A stretch of 48,828 nucleotides of DNA from the NCBI GenBank assembly GCA_028692255.1, contig JAQUXS010000009.1, positions 1 to 48,828 on the forward strand, written 5' to 3'. Of the stretch, positions 42,381 to 48,828 are shown piece by piece; the first letter of the stretch is position 1; every line of letters begins with the position of its first letter. Both the position numbers and the translations under genes were made by a program. The DNA is from Clostridium sp. Its GTDB lineage: Bacteria; Bacillota; Clostridia; Clostridiales; Clostridiaceae. Under the pieces are notes generated by a model. That model was given only the letters and a program-made list of their open reading frames with translations. It ran no database searches and was not told the origin of the DNA.

Positions 42381-42668
42381 ATGGAGAAAGTAAATACTGA
42401 TGATGTTAAATACATTGCGAAGCTTGCTAAACTTAGATTTACAGAAGATGAAACTAAAAAATTAGCAGGGGAATTTGAATCAATATTAACTCATTTTAAA
42501 ACAATAGATGATTTGGATTTAAGTGATATTGATTTAAATTCATATGAGGAAGTTAATACTGAATTTAGAAAAGATGATCCAGAAGTTTTTGAGGATAAGA
42601 AAAAACTTATGCAGAATGTAAAGAGTCTTAGGGGTACTGCAATTCAAGTTCCTAAGATAATTGAATAA
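42381..42668 (+). CDS. gatC: Asp-tRNA(Asn)/Glu-tRNA(Gln) amidotransferase subunit C
   Basis: A 95-residue small subunit that clamps GatA to GatB. The family pattern is plain: VKYIAKLAKLRFTEDETKKLAGEFESIL, then DLSDIDLNSYEEVNTEFRKD and a C-terminal FEDKKKLMQNV. Start ATG behind AGGAGAGG. It lies between aspS and gatA in a four-gene operon controlled by one T-box. Confidence 0.95.
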   Translation: MEKVNTDDVKYIAKLAKLRFTEDETKKLAGEFESILTHFKTIDDLDLSDIDLNSYEEVNTEFRKDDPEVFEDKKKLMQNVKSLRGTAIQVPKIIE

Positions 42669-42690
42669 TTAACTTGGAGGTGAGAAAACT

Positions 42691-44136
42691 TTGGATATAG
42701 GAGAAATGTCTGTTAGACAACTTAGAGATGGTATAAGAAACGGAGATTTTACATCAGAAAAAGTTGTAAGATTTTATATTGATAGAATAAAAAGTGAAGA
42801 TGATAAGATAAATGCATTTTTAACTGTATGTGAAAAAAGTGCAATTGAAAGCGCAAAAAAAGTAGATGAGAAGATAAAAAATGGAGAAAAAATAGGTAAG
42901 CTTGCAGGTGTACCTATTGCAATAAAAGATAACATTTGTACTGATGGAATAAAGACTACATGTGCATCTAAAATGCTATATGATTTTGTACCACCATATG
43001 ATGCTACGGTTATAAAAAAGCTCATTGAAGAAGATGCAGTTATTATAGGAAAAACTAATATGGATGAATTTGCAATGGGATCTTCCACTGAAAATTCAGC
43101 ATTTAAAGTTACAAAGAATCCAAGAGATTTACAGAGAGTTCCAGGTGGTTCTTCAGGTGGATCCGCAGCAGCAGTAGCAGGAGGTCTTGCACCAGTTTCA
43201 CTTGGATCTGATACAGGTGGTTCAATAAGACAGCCAGCAGCTTTTTGCGGCGTAGTTGGACTTAAACCAACTTATGGACTTGTATCAAGATTTGGACTTA
43301 TTGCTTTTGGATCTTCACTTGACCAAATTGGACCTTTTGGAAACAATGTAGATGATTGTGCACTTGCACTTGAAGTAATAGCTGGAACTGATTTAAAGGA
43401 CAATACAAGTTATAAACACATTGAAAGTACTGACTACACATCAAACATAGATGATGGTGTAGAGGGCATGAAAATAGGTGTGCCAAAGGAATTCTTTGGA
43501 GAGGGACTTGATCCTGAAATAAAAGCTGAAATTTTAGAGAGTATTGAAAAATTAAAGGGAAAAGGTGCTGTTGTTGAAGAGATATCTCTTCCAAGTACTA
43601 AGGCAGGACTTTCAGCTTATTATATAATATCTTCAGCAGAAGCAAGTTCAAACCTTGCAAGATTTGATGGAATTAGATATGGGTATAGACCAAAGGAATT
43701 TGACGATGTATATGAGCTTATGGAAAAGAGCAGAACTGAGGCTTTTGGAGACGAAGTTAAGAGAAGAATAATGCTTGGTACCTATGCATTATCATCAGGA
43801 TATTATGATGCCTATTATAAAAGGGCACTTAAATTAAAGAAAAAAATAACGGCAGAATTTAAGAGCGTATTTGAAAAATATGATGCAATAATAAGCCCGG
43901 TATCACCAGTTCTTCCATTTAAATGTGGTGAAAAGAAGAGCAATCCTCTTGAGATGTATTTAGCAGATATATACACTGTAAATATAAATTTAGCAGGAAT
44001 ACCTGCAATTTCAATGCCATGTGGAAAGAGTAAAAGTGGCCTTCCAATAGCACTGCAAATAATTGGACCGCATTTTGGAGAAAGTAAAATATTAAAAGCA
44101 GCTAAATCTCTTGAAAAAGCGCTTAAAGAAAGATAG
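42691..44136 (+). CDS. gatA: Asp-tRNA(Asn)/Glu-tRNA(Gln) amidotransferase subunit A
   Basis: The amidase subunit: releases ammonia from glutamine (or asparagine) and feeds it to GatB. 481 residues. Amidase-signature triad: Lys in GVPIAIKDNI, cis-Ser and Ser in PGGSSGGSAAAVAGG followed by SLGSDTGGSIRQPA. Also FCGVVGLKPTYG and the C-terminal SGLPIALQIIGPHFGE. The TTG start is 6 bases after GGAGGTGAG. The gene is co-directional with gatC (22-base gap) and gatB. Confidence 0.97.
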   Translation: MDIGEMSVRQLRDGIRNGDFTSEKVVRFYIDRIKSEDDKINAFLTVCEKSAIESAKKVDEKIKNGEKIGKLAGVPIAIKDNICTDGIKTTCASKMLYDFVPPYDATVIKKLIEEDAVIIGKTNMDEFAMGSSTENSAFKVTKNPRDLQRVPGGSSGGSAAAVAGGLAPVSLGSDTGGSIRQPAAFCGVVGLKPTYGLVSRFGLIAFGSSLDQIGPFGNNVDDCALALEVIAGTDLKDNTSYKHIESTDYTSNIDDGVEGMKIGVPKEFFGEGLDPEIKAEILESIEKLKGKGAVVEEISLPSTKAGLSAYYIISSAEASSNLARFDGIRYGYRPKEFDDVYELMEKSRTEAFGDEVKRRIMLGTYALSSGYYDAYYKRALKLKKKITAEFKSVFEKYDAIISPVSPVLPFKCGEKKSNPLEMYLADIYTVNINLAGIPAISMPCGKSKSGLPIALQIIGPHFGESKILKAAKSLEKALKER

Positions 44137-44153
44137 ATATTTTACTAAAGAAA

Positions 44154-44184
44154 GGGGGAAGGCAGCAATTGCTGCGTTCATATG
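44154..44184 (+). promoter_or_regulatory. Hairpin-bridged ribosome binding site of gatB
   Basis: AGGGGGA lies 23 bases before the gatB ATG, too far for normal initiation. Between them is the perfect palindrome GCAGCAATTGCTGC (44162-44175). Folded as a 5-bp hairpin it removes 14 bases and leaves a 9-base spacer. No in-frame ATG, GTG or TTG lies closer to the Shine-Dalgarno site. Confidence 0.65.
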
Positions 44185-45615
44185 AGTTATGAAACTATAA
44201 TAGGTTTAGAAGTACATGCTGAGCTAAATACAAAAACTAAGATATTTTGTAACTGCTCAACAAAATTTGGAGCTAAGCCAAATGAAAATACATGTCCTGT
44301 ATGTATGGGACTACCAGGAACACTTCCTGTTTTAAATGAGGAAGTTGTACACTTAGCTGTTAAAGCAGGTACTGCACTAAACTGTAAAATAAATAAATTA
44401 AATAAAATGGATAGAAAAAACTATTTCTATCCTGATCTACCAAAAGCATATCAGATATCACAGTTGGATCTTCCAATCTGTGGCAGTGGTAATGTTGAAA
44501 TTGAAACTGATGATGGAAAAAAGAATATAAGACTAAATAGAATTCACATTGAAGAAGATGCAGGAAAGCTTGTACATCTTGAATATGAGCCTTATTCTCT
44601 TATAGATTATAACCGTGTTGGTGTACCTCTTGTAGAAATAGTAAGTGAACCAGATATGCGTTCACCAAAGGAAGCTGTAACATATTTGAAGACACTTAAA
44701 GCTGTCCTTCAGTATGCAGGAATTTCAGATTGTAAGATGGAAGAAGGATCACTGAGATGTGATGCTAATATATCCCTTAGAAAAGTGGGCCAAGAGGAAT
44801 ATAACACAAAAGTTGAAATAAAGAACATAAACTCTTTTAGAGAACTTCAAAAAGCTCTTGAAAAGGAAGAAAAAAGACAAAAAGAACTCTATGACTACGG
44901 AGAAGAATTTAGAATAAAGCAGGAAACAAGAAGATGGGATGCTGGAAAAGGAAAGACAGTAACTATGAGAACAAAGGAAGATGCCAATGATTACAGGTAT
45001 TTCCCTGAACCAGATGTACTCCCAATAGTTATAAAAGATGAACTAATTGACGGCGTGAAGAAAGAAATGCCAGAGCTCCCAGAAGAGAGAAGAAATAGAT
45101 TCATAAAGGATTATGGTCTGACAGAAAAAGAAGTTGAAATACTTATAGACGATGTATTCTTAAGTAATTATTATGAAAAACTCGTGAAACTTGGGGCAGA
45201 TAAAAAAAGTGCATGCAATTGGGTCCTTACTGATATGCTTAGAATTTCAAAAGAAAAAGAAGTTGATTTTAAAAACATGCCAGTAAAACCAGAAGATACT
45301 GCTAGTCTTCTAAAGATGATTGCAGGAAAGAAACTTAATGTAACAACTGCTAAGACTGTTTTTGAGGAGATGTTTAACACTGGTAAACATCCAGAGGAAA
45401 TAGTAAAGGCTAAAGGTCTTGGTCAAATTAGTGATGCAGGGGCTATTGAAGATATAGTACTAGAAGTATTGTCTTCTAATGAAAAATCAATTGAGGACTA
45501 CAAGGCAGGTAAAGAACAGGCACTTGGATACCTTGTTGGTCAGGTAATGAAAAAGAGTAGGGGCAAGGCAAATCCTACAATGGCAAAGGAAATACTAAAA
45601 GAAAAGATAAAATAA
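44182..45615 (+). CDS. gatB: Asp-tRNA(Asn)/Glu-tRNA(Gln) amidotransferase subunit B
   Basis: The kinase/transamidase subunit: activates the mischarged Asp or Glu with ATP and amidates it. 477 residues. Motifs: YETIIGLEVHAELNTKTKIF, zinc-site cysteines in CNCSTKFG and CPVCMGLPGTLP, MDRKNYFYPDLPKAYQISQ, RIHIEEDAGK and LRCDANISLR. The C-terminal YqeY-like helical domain ends TMAKEILKEKI. ATG at 44182 with a hairpin-spaced ribosome binding site. It is the last gene of the operon. Confidence 0.97.
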   Translation: MSYETIIGLEVHAELNTKTKIFCNCSTKFGAKPNENTCPVCMGLPGTLPVLNEEVVHLAVKAGTALNCKINKLNKMDRKNYFYPDLPKAYQISQLDLPICGSGNVEIETDDGKKNIRLNRIHIEEDAGKLVHLEYEPYSLIDYNRVGVPLVEIVSEPDMRSPKEAVTYLKTLKAVLQYAGISDCKMEEGSLRCDANISLRKVGQEEYNTKVEIKNINSFRELQKALEKEEKRQKELYDYGEEFRIKQETRRWDAGKGKTVTMRTKEDANDYRYFPEPDVLPIVIKDELIDGVKKEMPELPEERRNRFIKDYGLTEKEVEILIDDVFLSNYYEKLVKLGADKKSACNWVLTDMLRISKEKEVDFKNMPVKPEDTASLLKMIAGKKLNVTTAKTVFEEMFNTGKHPEEIVKAKGLGQISDAGAIEDIVLEVLSSNEKSIEDYKAGKEQALGYLVGQVMKKSRGKANPTMAKEILKEKIK

Positions 45616-45640
45616 AGTAGTAAGATATTGCATAAAATGA

Positions 45641-45678
45641 AAGGTGTACTGATGAAAAGGTCAGTGCACCTTTTTGTA
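45641..45678 (+). terminator. Terminator of aspS-gatCAB
   Basis: A 12-bp stem AAGGTGTACTGA / TCAGTGCACCTT (one G-T pair), 8-base loop, then TTTTT. Confidence 0.88.
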
Positions 45679-45950
45679 TTATATGTCTTGTTCAAGGCCG
45701 TTTTCAGTAAAAGTAATGGATTATAAGCAATGTGCATATTATTTATAAATATAAAATATAATGGTGTTATCACGTTATATAACAAATATGGTTTGTAAAA
45801 AAAGTATGCTTTAAAAAATACATTTATTATTGATGAATACAGTAATTATGAATAGTGGAAATTTTATCAAATAATTTTGCGTATTTTAAATTTTAAATAA
45901 AATTAACATAATTCATAATATTTCAAATTATAGTTTTAAAACATGAAAAT

Positions 45951-45991
45951 AATAGGAGTAAAGCCTTATATATTAAGACTTTACTCCTATT
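45951..45991. terminator. Orphan hairpin in the gatB-MCP gap
   Basis: AATAGGAGTAAAG-CTTA pairs with TAAG-CTTTACTCCTATT (one C-A mismatch), with A- and T-rich flanks like a bidirectional terminator. The closest upstream gene already has its own terminator 270 bases earlier. Nothing else is recognised in 45679-46064. Confidence 0.6.
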
Positions 45992-46064
45992 TAATTAGTC
46001 CTTGATAAAAAGCACTTTTGGGAGTTAAAATGCAAATTATGTCGAATTTTGATATATTATACGG

Positions 46065-46091
46065 TAAAGCATCACAAAAAAACATCGATAA
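46065..46091 (+). promoter_or_regulatory. Sigma-28 (SigD/FliA) type promoter
   Basis: TAAA (46065-46068), exactly 15 bases, then ATCGATAA (46084-46091); the consensus is TAAA-N15-GCCGATAA, so 10 of 12 positions match. It lies about 100 bases before the chemoreceptor gene, the usual target class for this sigma factor. Confidence 0.72.
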
Positions 46092-46192
46092 ATTAAAGTC
46101 CTGTTATATATTCTAAAATAAGCATAAAACTACTTGATTTTTAGTATACAATAGGATTCTTATAAAAAAACATATACAAGGAGGAAATGAAA

Positions 46193-47908
46193 TTGATAAG
46201 ATTATTTAAAAACTTGAAGGTAATGTATAAGTTGATTTTATGTTTTGGAATAATAATTATGGTTATCATAACAAATGCAATTATGAGTTATCAAAAGATG
46301 ACAGAGGTTAACTATAATCTAAATATGATATATTCTAAAAGTTTGATGAAATTGTCAATAGTACAAGATATCAGAGCACATATGGCTGATTTAACTTCCG
46401 GATCGCTTATTTTAGTTAATCCTGATAGAAAAGCTGTTGTTGATAAAACAATTTCAGATATGAATGGTTTAATAGAAAAGGATAATGAACTTACTACAAA
46501 ATATGAAGTGCTAATTAATGATGAAAATGATAGAAAGATATTTGTTCAATATTCACAAAGGCTTAATGACTACAATAATGCAAAAAATAAATTTTTTGAA
46601 ATAGCAAAAACTGGGGATTACAATGCTATTAAAAATCAATTTGTTATTTTTGATGGTTATAGAGCTAAAATAAATGATTTACTTGATGAAGAAATAACAT
46701 ATAATCAGAAAATTGCAAAGTTAAAATATGAAGATAGTCAGATACAATATAAGAATGCGCTTCTTATTACAGTTGTACTTGCCATAGTTGCTATTGTGTT
46801 AAGCATTCTATTTTCATATTTACTAATAAAAAATATTGATGATGCATTAAAGAAGATTAAGCAATTTGCTGGAAGAATTGCAAAATTTAATTTTTCAAAT
46901 AGAATAAACATATCAGGTAAAGATGAGTTCGGAGAGACATCAGTATCACTAAATGAAGCACAAAGTAATGTAGTTAATTTATTAAAGAACATAAGTGATG
47001 GTTCAGATGAATTGAAGTCAGATAGTGAAGAATTATCTTTAACGTCAAATGAACTTATGACCAAAATGGAAAATATGAATACTGCCTGCAAATCTATCGA
47101 GGTAACTATAGAGGAAAATAGTGCGGCTTCAGAGGAAATAACAGCATCTATTGAAGAGATAAATTCGGCAGTAAATGAATTGGCGCAAAGGGCATCAATG
47201 GCAAGAAATGTAGCAAATAAAGCGAAAGGTAATGCTCAAAATGTTCAAGAAAAAGGGAAAATTGCTGCAGATACTACTGAAAATTTATATAAAGAAAAAA
47301 GAGAAGCAATACTTAATGCTATTGAGAAAGGCAAGATTGTTAATAAAATAAAAGATATGTCAATAGCGATTGAAAGTATAGCAGATCAAACAAATTTACT
47401 TGCACTAAATGCAGCTATTGAAGCAGCAAGAGCAGGAGAAAATGGTAAAGGTTTTGCAGTTGTGGCAGATGAAGTAAGAAAGCTAGCAGAACAATCAAAA
47501 ACTGCAGTAAGTAATATTAATGAAGATATAGGGAAAATTGATGAAGCCTTTGGTAATATTTCCTCAGGCAGTAATGATATTTTAGTGTTTATAAACGAAA
47601 AAGTAATACCAGAATTTAATAGTTTTGTTGAAGGTGGAGATTACTACTATAAGGATGCAGATTATATTAATAAATTATCTGAAGAACTAGCTTCAACCTT
47701 AGAAGAATTTTCAGCAACCATAGGTGAAATAAGTGAAGCAGCTCAAAATGTAGCACACAATGAACAAAAATCTTCAGAAAAAGTTGAGGCTATAGGAAAT
47801 ATTGTTGAAGATACTACAAAAGTAGCACTTAATATATCAACAACATCACAAAATCAAGCAGAGCTATCTGAAGGGTTATATGGGATAGTACGTAAATTTA
47901 AAATATAA
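46193..47908 (+). CDS. Methyl-accepting chemotaxis protein
   Basis: A 571-residue transmembrane chemoreceptor. Membrane helix about 11-31, a four-helix-bundle sensor (4HB_MCP type, about 35-185; [15 protein letters not shown] near its start), second helix about 188-210, HAMP, then a long cytoplasmic coiled coil. The coiled-coil tip is [22 protein letters not shown] ([19 protein letters not shown]), followed by [16 protein letters not shown]. It signals to CheA/CheW at the cell pole; the ligand is unknown. The start is TTG 46193, 8 bases after AAGGAGG; the ATG at 46187 is only 2 bases from it. The promoter suggests flagellar-regulon control. Confidence 0.93.
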   Translation: MIRLFKNLKVMYKLILCFGIIIMVIITNAIMSYQKMTEVNYNLNMIYSKSLMKLSIVQDIRAHMADLTSGSLILVNPDRKAVVDKTISDMNGLIEKDNELTTKYEVLINDENDRKIFVQYSQRLNDYNNAKNKFFEIAKTGDYNAIKNQFVIFDGYRAKINDLLDEEITYNQKIAKLKYEDSQIQYKNALLITVVLAIVAIVLSILFSYLLIKNIDDALKKIKQFAGRIAKFNFSNRINISGKDEFGETSVSLNEAQSNVVNLLKNISDGSDELKSDSEELSLTSNELMTKMENMNTACKSIEVTIEENSAASEEITASIEEINSAVNELAQRASMARNVANKAKGNAQNVQEKGKIAADTTENLYKEKREAILNAIEKGKIVNKIKDMSIAIESIADQTNLLALNAAIEAARAGENGKGFAVVADEVRKLAEQSKTAVSNINEDIGKIDEAFGNISSGSNDILVFINEKVIPEFNSFVEGGDYYYKDADYINKLSEELASTLEEFSATIGEISEAAQNVAHNEQKSSEKVEAIGNIVEDTTKVALNISTTSQNQAELSEGLYGIVRKFKI

Positions 47909-48220
47909 ATTTAAAGGGTATTGTCTTAGTACATAATTTATGCAAGAGGTGTAGTAAAAAGTTGAAGGTTATAAAAGTAATGATTCAGGTAAAATATCAT
48001 GTTAGGTAGAAAAGAAAACATTAAGTGATTTGTATAGCCTACTGGAATAGCTACTCCAAAAGATAAAAAAGTATTTCAAACCGACAATTTAAGCATTATT
48101 TTGTAATATATCCACAATTATGTAAAAATAAAATGAAAAGGCCTCACTTGCAATAGTTACGGAAGACTGTACCATAAGTGAAGGAGAACCTTATTAAGAT
48201 TTAATAAAAACTATTAGAAA
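47909..48220. other. Long intergenic region, no gene recognised
   Basis: AT-rich sequence after the chemoreceptor gene. Only short open stretches occur (for example 48038-48106, 22 codons without a start), with no ribosome binding site or family match. They might be gene debris, but I cannot support that. Confidence 0.4.
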
Positions 48221-48260
48221 ATACTTATCATATAAAAATCAATATGATAAGTATTTTTTT
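48221..48260 (+). terminator. Hairpin terminator before the ABC gene
   Basis: A perfect 13-bp stem ATACTTATCATAT / ATATGATAAGTAT, 8-base loop, followed by TTTTTT. Between here and 48447 the sequence is AT-rich, with GGAAAGAAGTGA as ribosome binding site of the next gene. Confidence 0.75.
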
Positions 48261-48447
48261 AATTATATCAAGGGATGTTTTATTAAATAATAAAAATGTT
48301 GAATGATATTTTTCATTTAATATTTTTATGCATAATCTAAAAAGTAATTCTATTGATGCATAGAGTAAAATGTAAGGTAAATCGATGGTAGAATATTTTC
48401 CAAGGAATTATAATGGCAATATAAATTAGGAAAGAAGTGACAATTAT

Positions 48448-48708
48448 ATGCCAGTATTAAAAGTGGAAAATTTGAAAAAGACTTATTCAGCAAAAAATGG
48501 TGGAAATAGATCTGAAGCATTAAGTGGGGTAAGTTTCCAAGTGGAAAAAGGAGAATTTGTTGGAATCATGGGACCTTCAGGAGCAGGAAAATCAACACTT
48601 CTAAATATTATAGCCACAATAGATGAAGCAACCTCTGGAAGTGTGGTAATTGGGAAACAAAATATTAACATGATGAATAGTGAAGAATTAGCAATTTTTC
48701 GCGGATAG
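48448..48708 (+). pseudogene. ABC transporter ATP-binding protein, cut by an insertion sequence
   Basis: The first 85 or so residues of a BceA/MacB-type ATPase: VLKVENLKKTYSAKNGG, Walker A MGPSGAGKSTLLNIIAT, then SGSVVIGKQNINMM and NSEELAIFR. In this family the text should run on through the Q-loop, but the IS terminus ATAGACCCCC begins at 48705. The frame ends at a TAG two codons after FR. Signature, Walker B and H-loop are missing, so no functional ATPase can be made. The rest of the gene would lie beyond the element, outside the window. ATG behind GGAAAGAAGTGA. Confidence 0.9.
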
Positions 48709-48828
48709 ACCCCCTCAAATGGGAATAATTCATTCAAATTCTTGATAATTCTTAGAATTTCATATTGATATGGCACTGATTTTCAGTACCATATCAATAT
48801 TATTATAATCTAACAACTAAGTTTTCTT
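48705..48828 (-). mobile_element. Insertion sequence, 3' end (partial)
   Basis: The terminus ATAGACCCCCTCA (48705-48717) equals the inverted end at 112-124, with GGAATAATT a few bases in. Further in, a strong hairpin (ATTGATATGGCACTGA with TCAGTACCATATCAAT, 48764-48798) looks like a transposase terminator. Minus-strand stops at 48810-48812 and 48817-48819 would close a transposase frame entering from the right. It therefore carries the 3' end, in the same orientation as the left-edge element. Confidence 0.65.

Noticed and set aside
43298-43594. Antisense open frame under gatA
   Set aside because: Overlaps a certain core gene, has a composition typical of reverse-frame shadow and no initiation signal.
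48038-48106. Coding-like fragment in the gap after the chemoreceptor gene
   Set aside because: Only 22 codons without a start codon and no recognisable family; not distinguishable from chance.
1-48828. CRISPR arrays, tRNA or rRNA genes, prophage
   Set aside because: No regularly spaced repeats, tRNA-like cloverleaf, rRNA sequence or phage structural genes were seen on either strand.

Overview
This window looks like chromosome from a low-GC, endospore-forming, motile anaerobe of the genus Clostridium, close to C. acetobutylicum. The reasons are the strongly AT-rich DNA, frequent TTG starts behind strong Shine-Dalgarno sites, spmA/spmB, a TPP riboswitch, two tRNA-sensing T-boxes, and an aspS2-gatCAB operon whose T-box carries the overlapping GAA/AAC specifier described in C. 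acetobutylicum. The species call is inference. No rRNA, tRNA or CRISPR array is visible. Both edges lie inside insertion-sequence (IS) ends that share a 13-bp terminus, as expected if an assembly contig broke at repeats.

Layout. 1-2.1 kb: IS end, then a minus-strand envelope-stress-like operon (Ser/Gly-rich membrane protein, PspA, Cys-rich protein). 2.4-6.7 kb: a DUF1836 regulator, then a TPP-riboswitch thiamine salvage operon (thiD, cytX-like HMP transporter, thiM, thiE). 6.7-8.4 kb: argF with a promoter and an ARG-box-like operator but a one-base frameshift, then small DUF1659 and DUF2922 proteins. 8.4-13.7 kb: minus-strand two-component system and a MacB/FtsX-type ABC exporter. 13.9-18.3 kb: degenerate EAL protein, ispF, a small hypothetical, a dense DnaA-box cluster, and two tandem polysaccharide deacetylases, one of which has lost its metal-binding histidines. 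18.3-21.2 kb: RsgI-like membrane protein, zinc-ribbon protein, CmpB-like membrane protein, L,D-transpeptidase lipoprotein. 21.3-26.5 kb: spmA-spmB, family 4 uracil-DNA glycosylase, SWIM/SNF2 helicase.

26.5-36.8 kb carries the conserved Firmicutes block metG - tatD - yabE-like - rnmV - ksgA. It is interrupted between metG and tatD by about 4.4 kb of accessory genes that include two decayed genes. 36.8-40.6 kb: a Lys/Glu-rich Clostridium-type protein, a membrane-anchored protein, a lipoprotein and an Mrp/ApbC ATPase. 40.7-45.7 kb: T-box-controlled aspS2-gatC-gatA-gatB, the tRNA-dependent route to Asn-tRNA(Asn) and Gln-tRNA(Gln). 46.0-47.9 kb: a chemoreceptor behind a sigma-28-like promoter. 48.4 kb: an ABC ATPase cut by the right-hand IS end.

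Much of the window is ordinary core genome. The points of interest are regulatory (two-codon T-box, TPP riboswitch with two interchangeable terminators, hairpin-bridged gatB ribosome binding site, DnaA-box cluster) and degenerative (frameshifted argF, two internally deleted genes, an IS-cut ABC gene, and two enzymes with altered catalytic motifs). I did not find a convincing wholly new multi-gene system.
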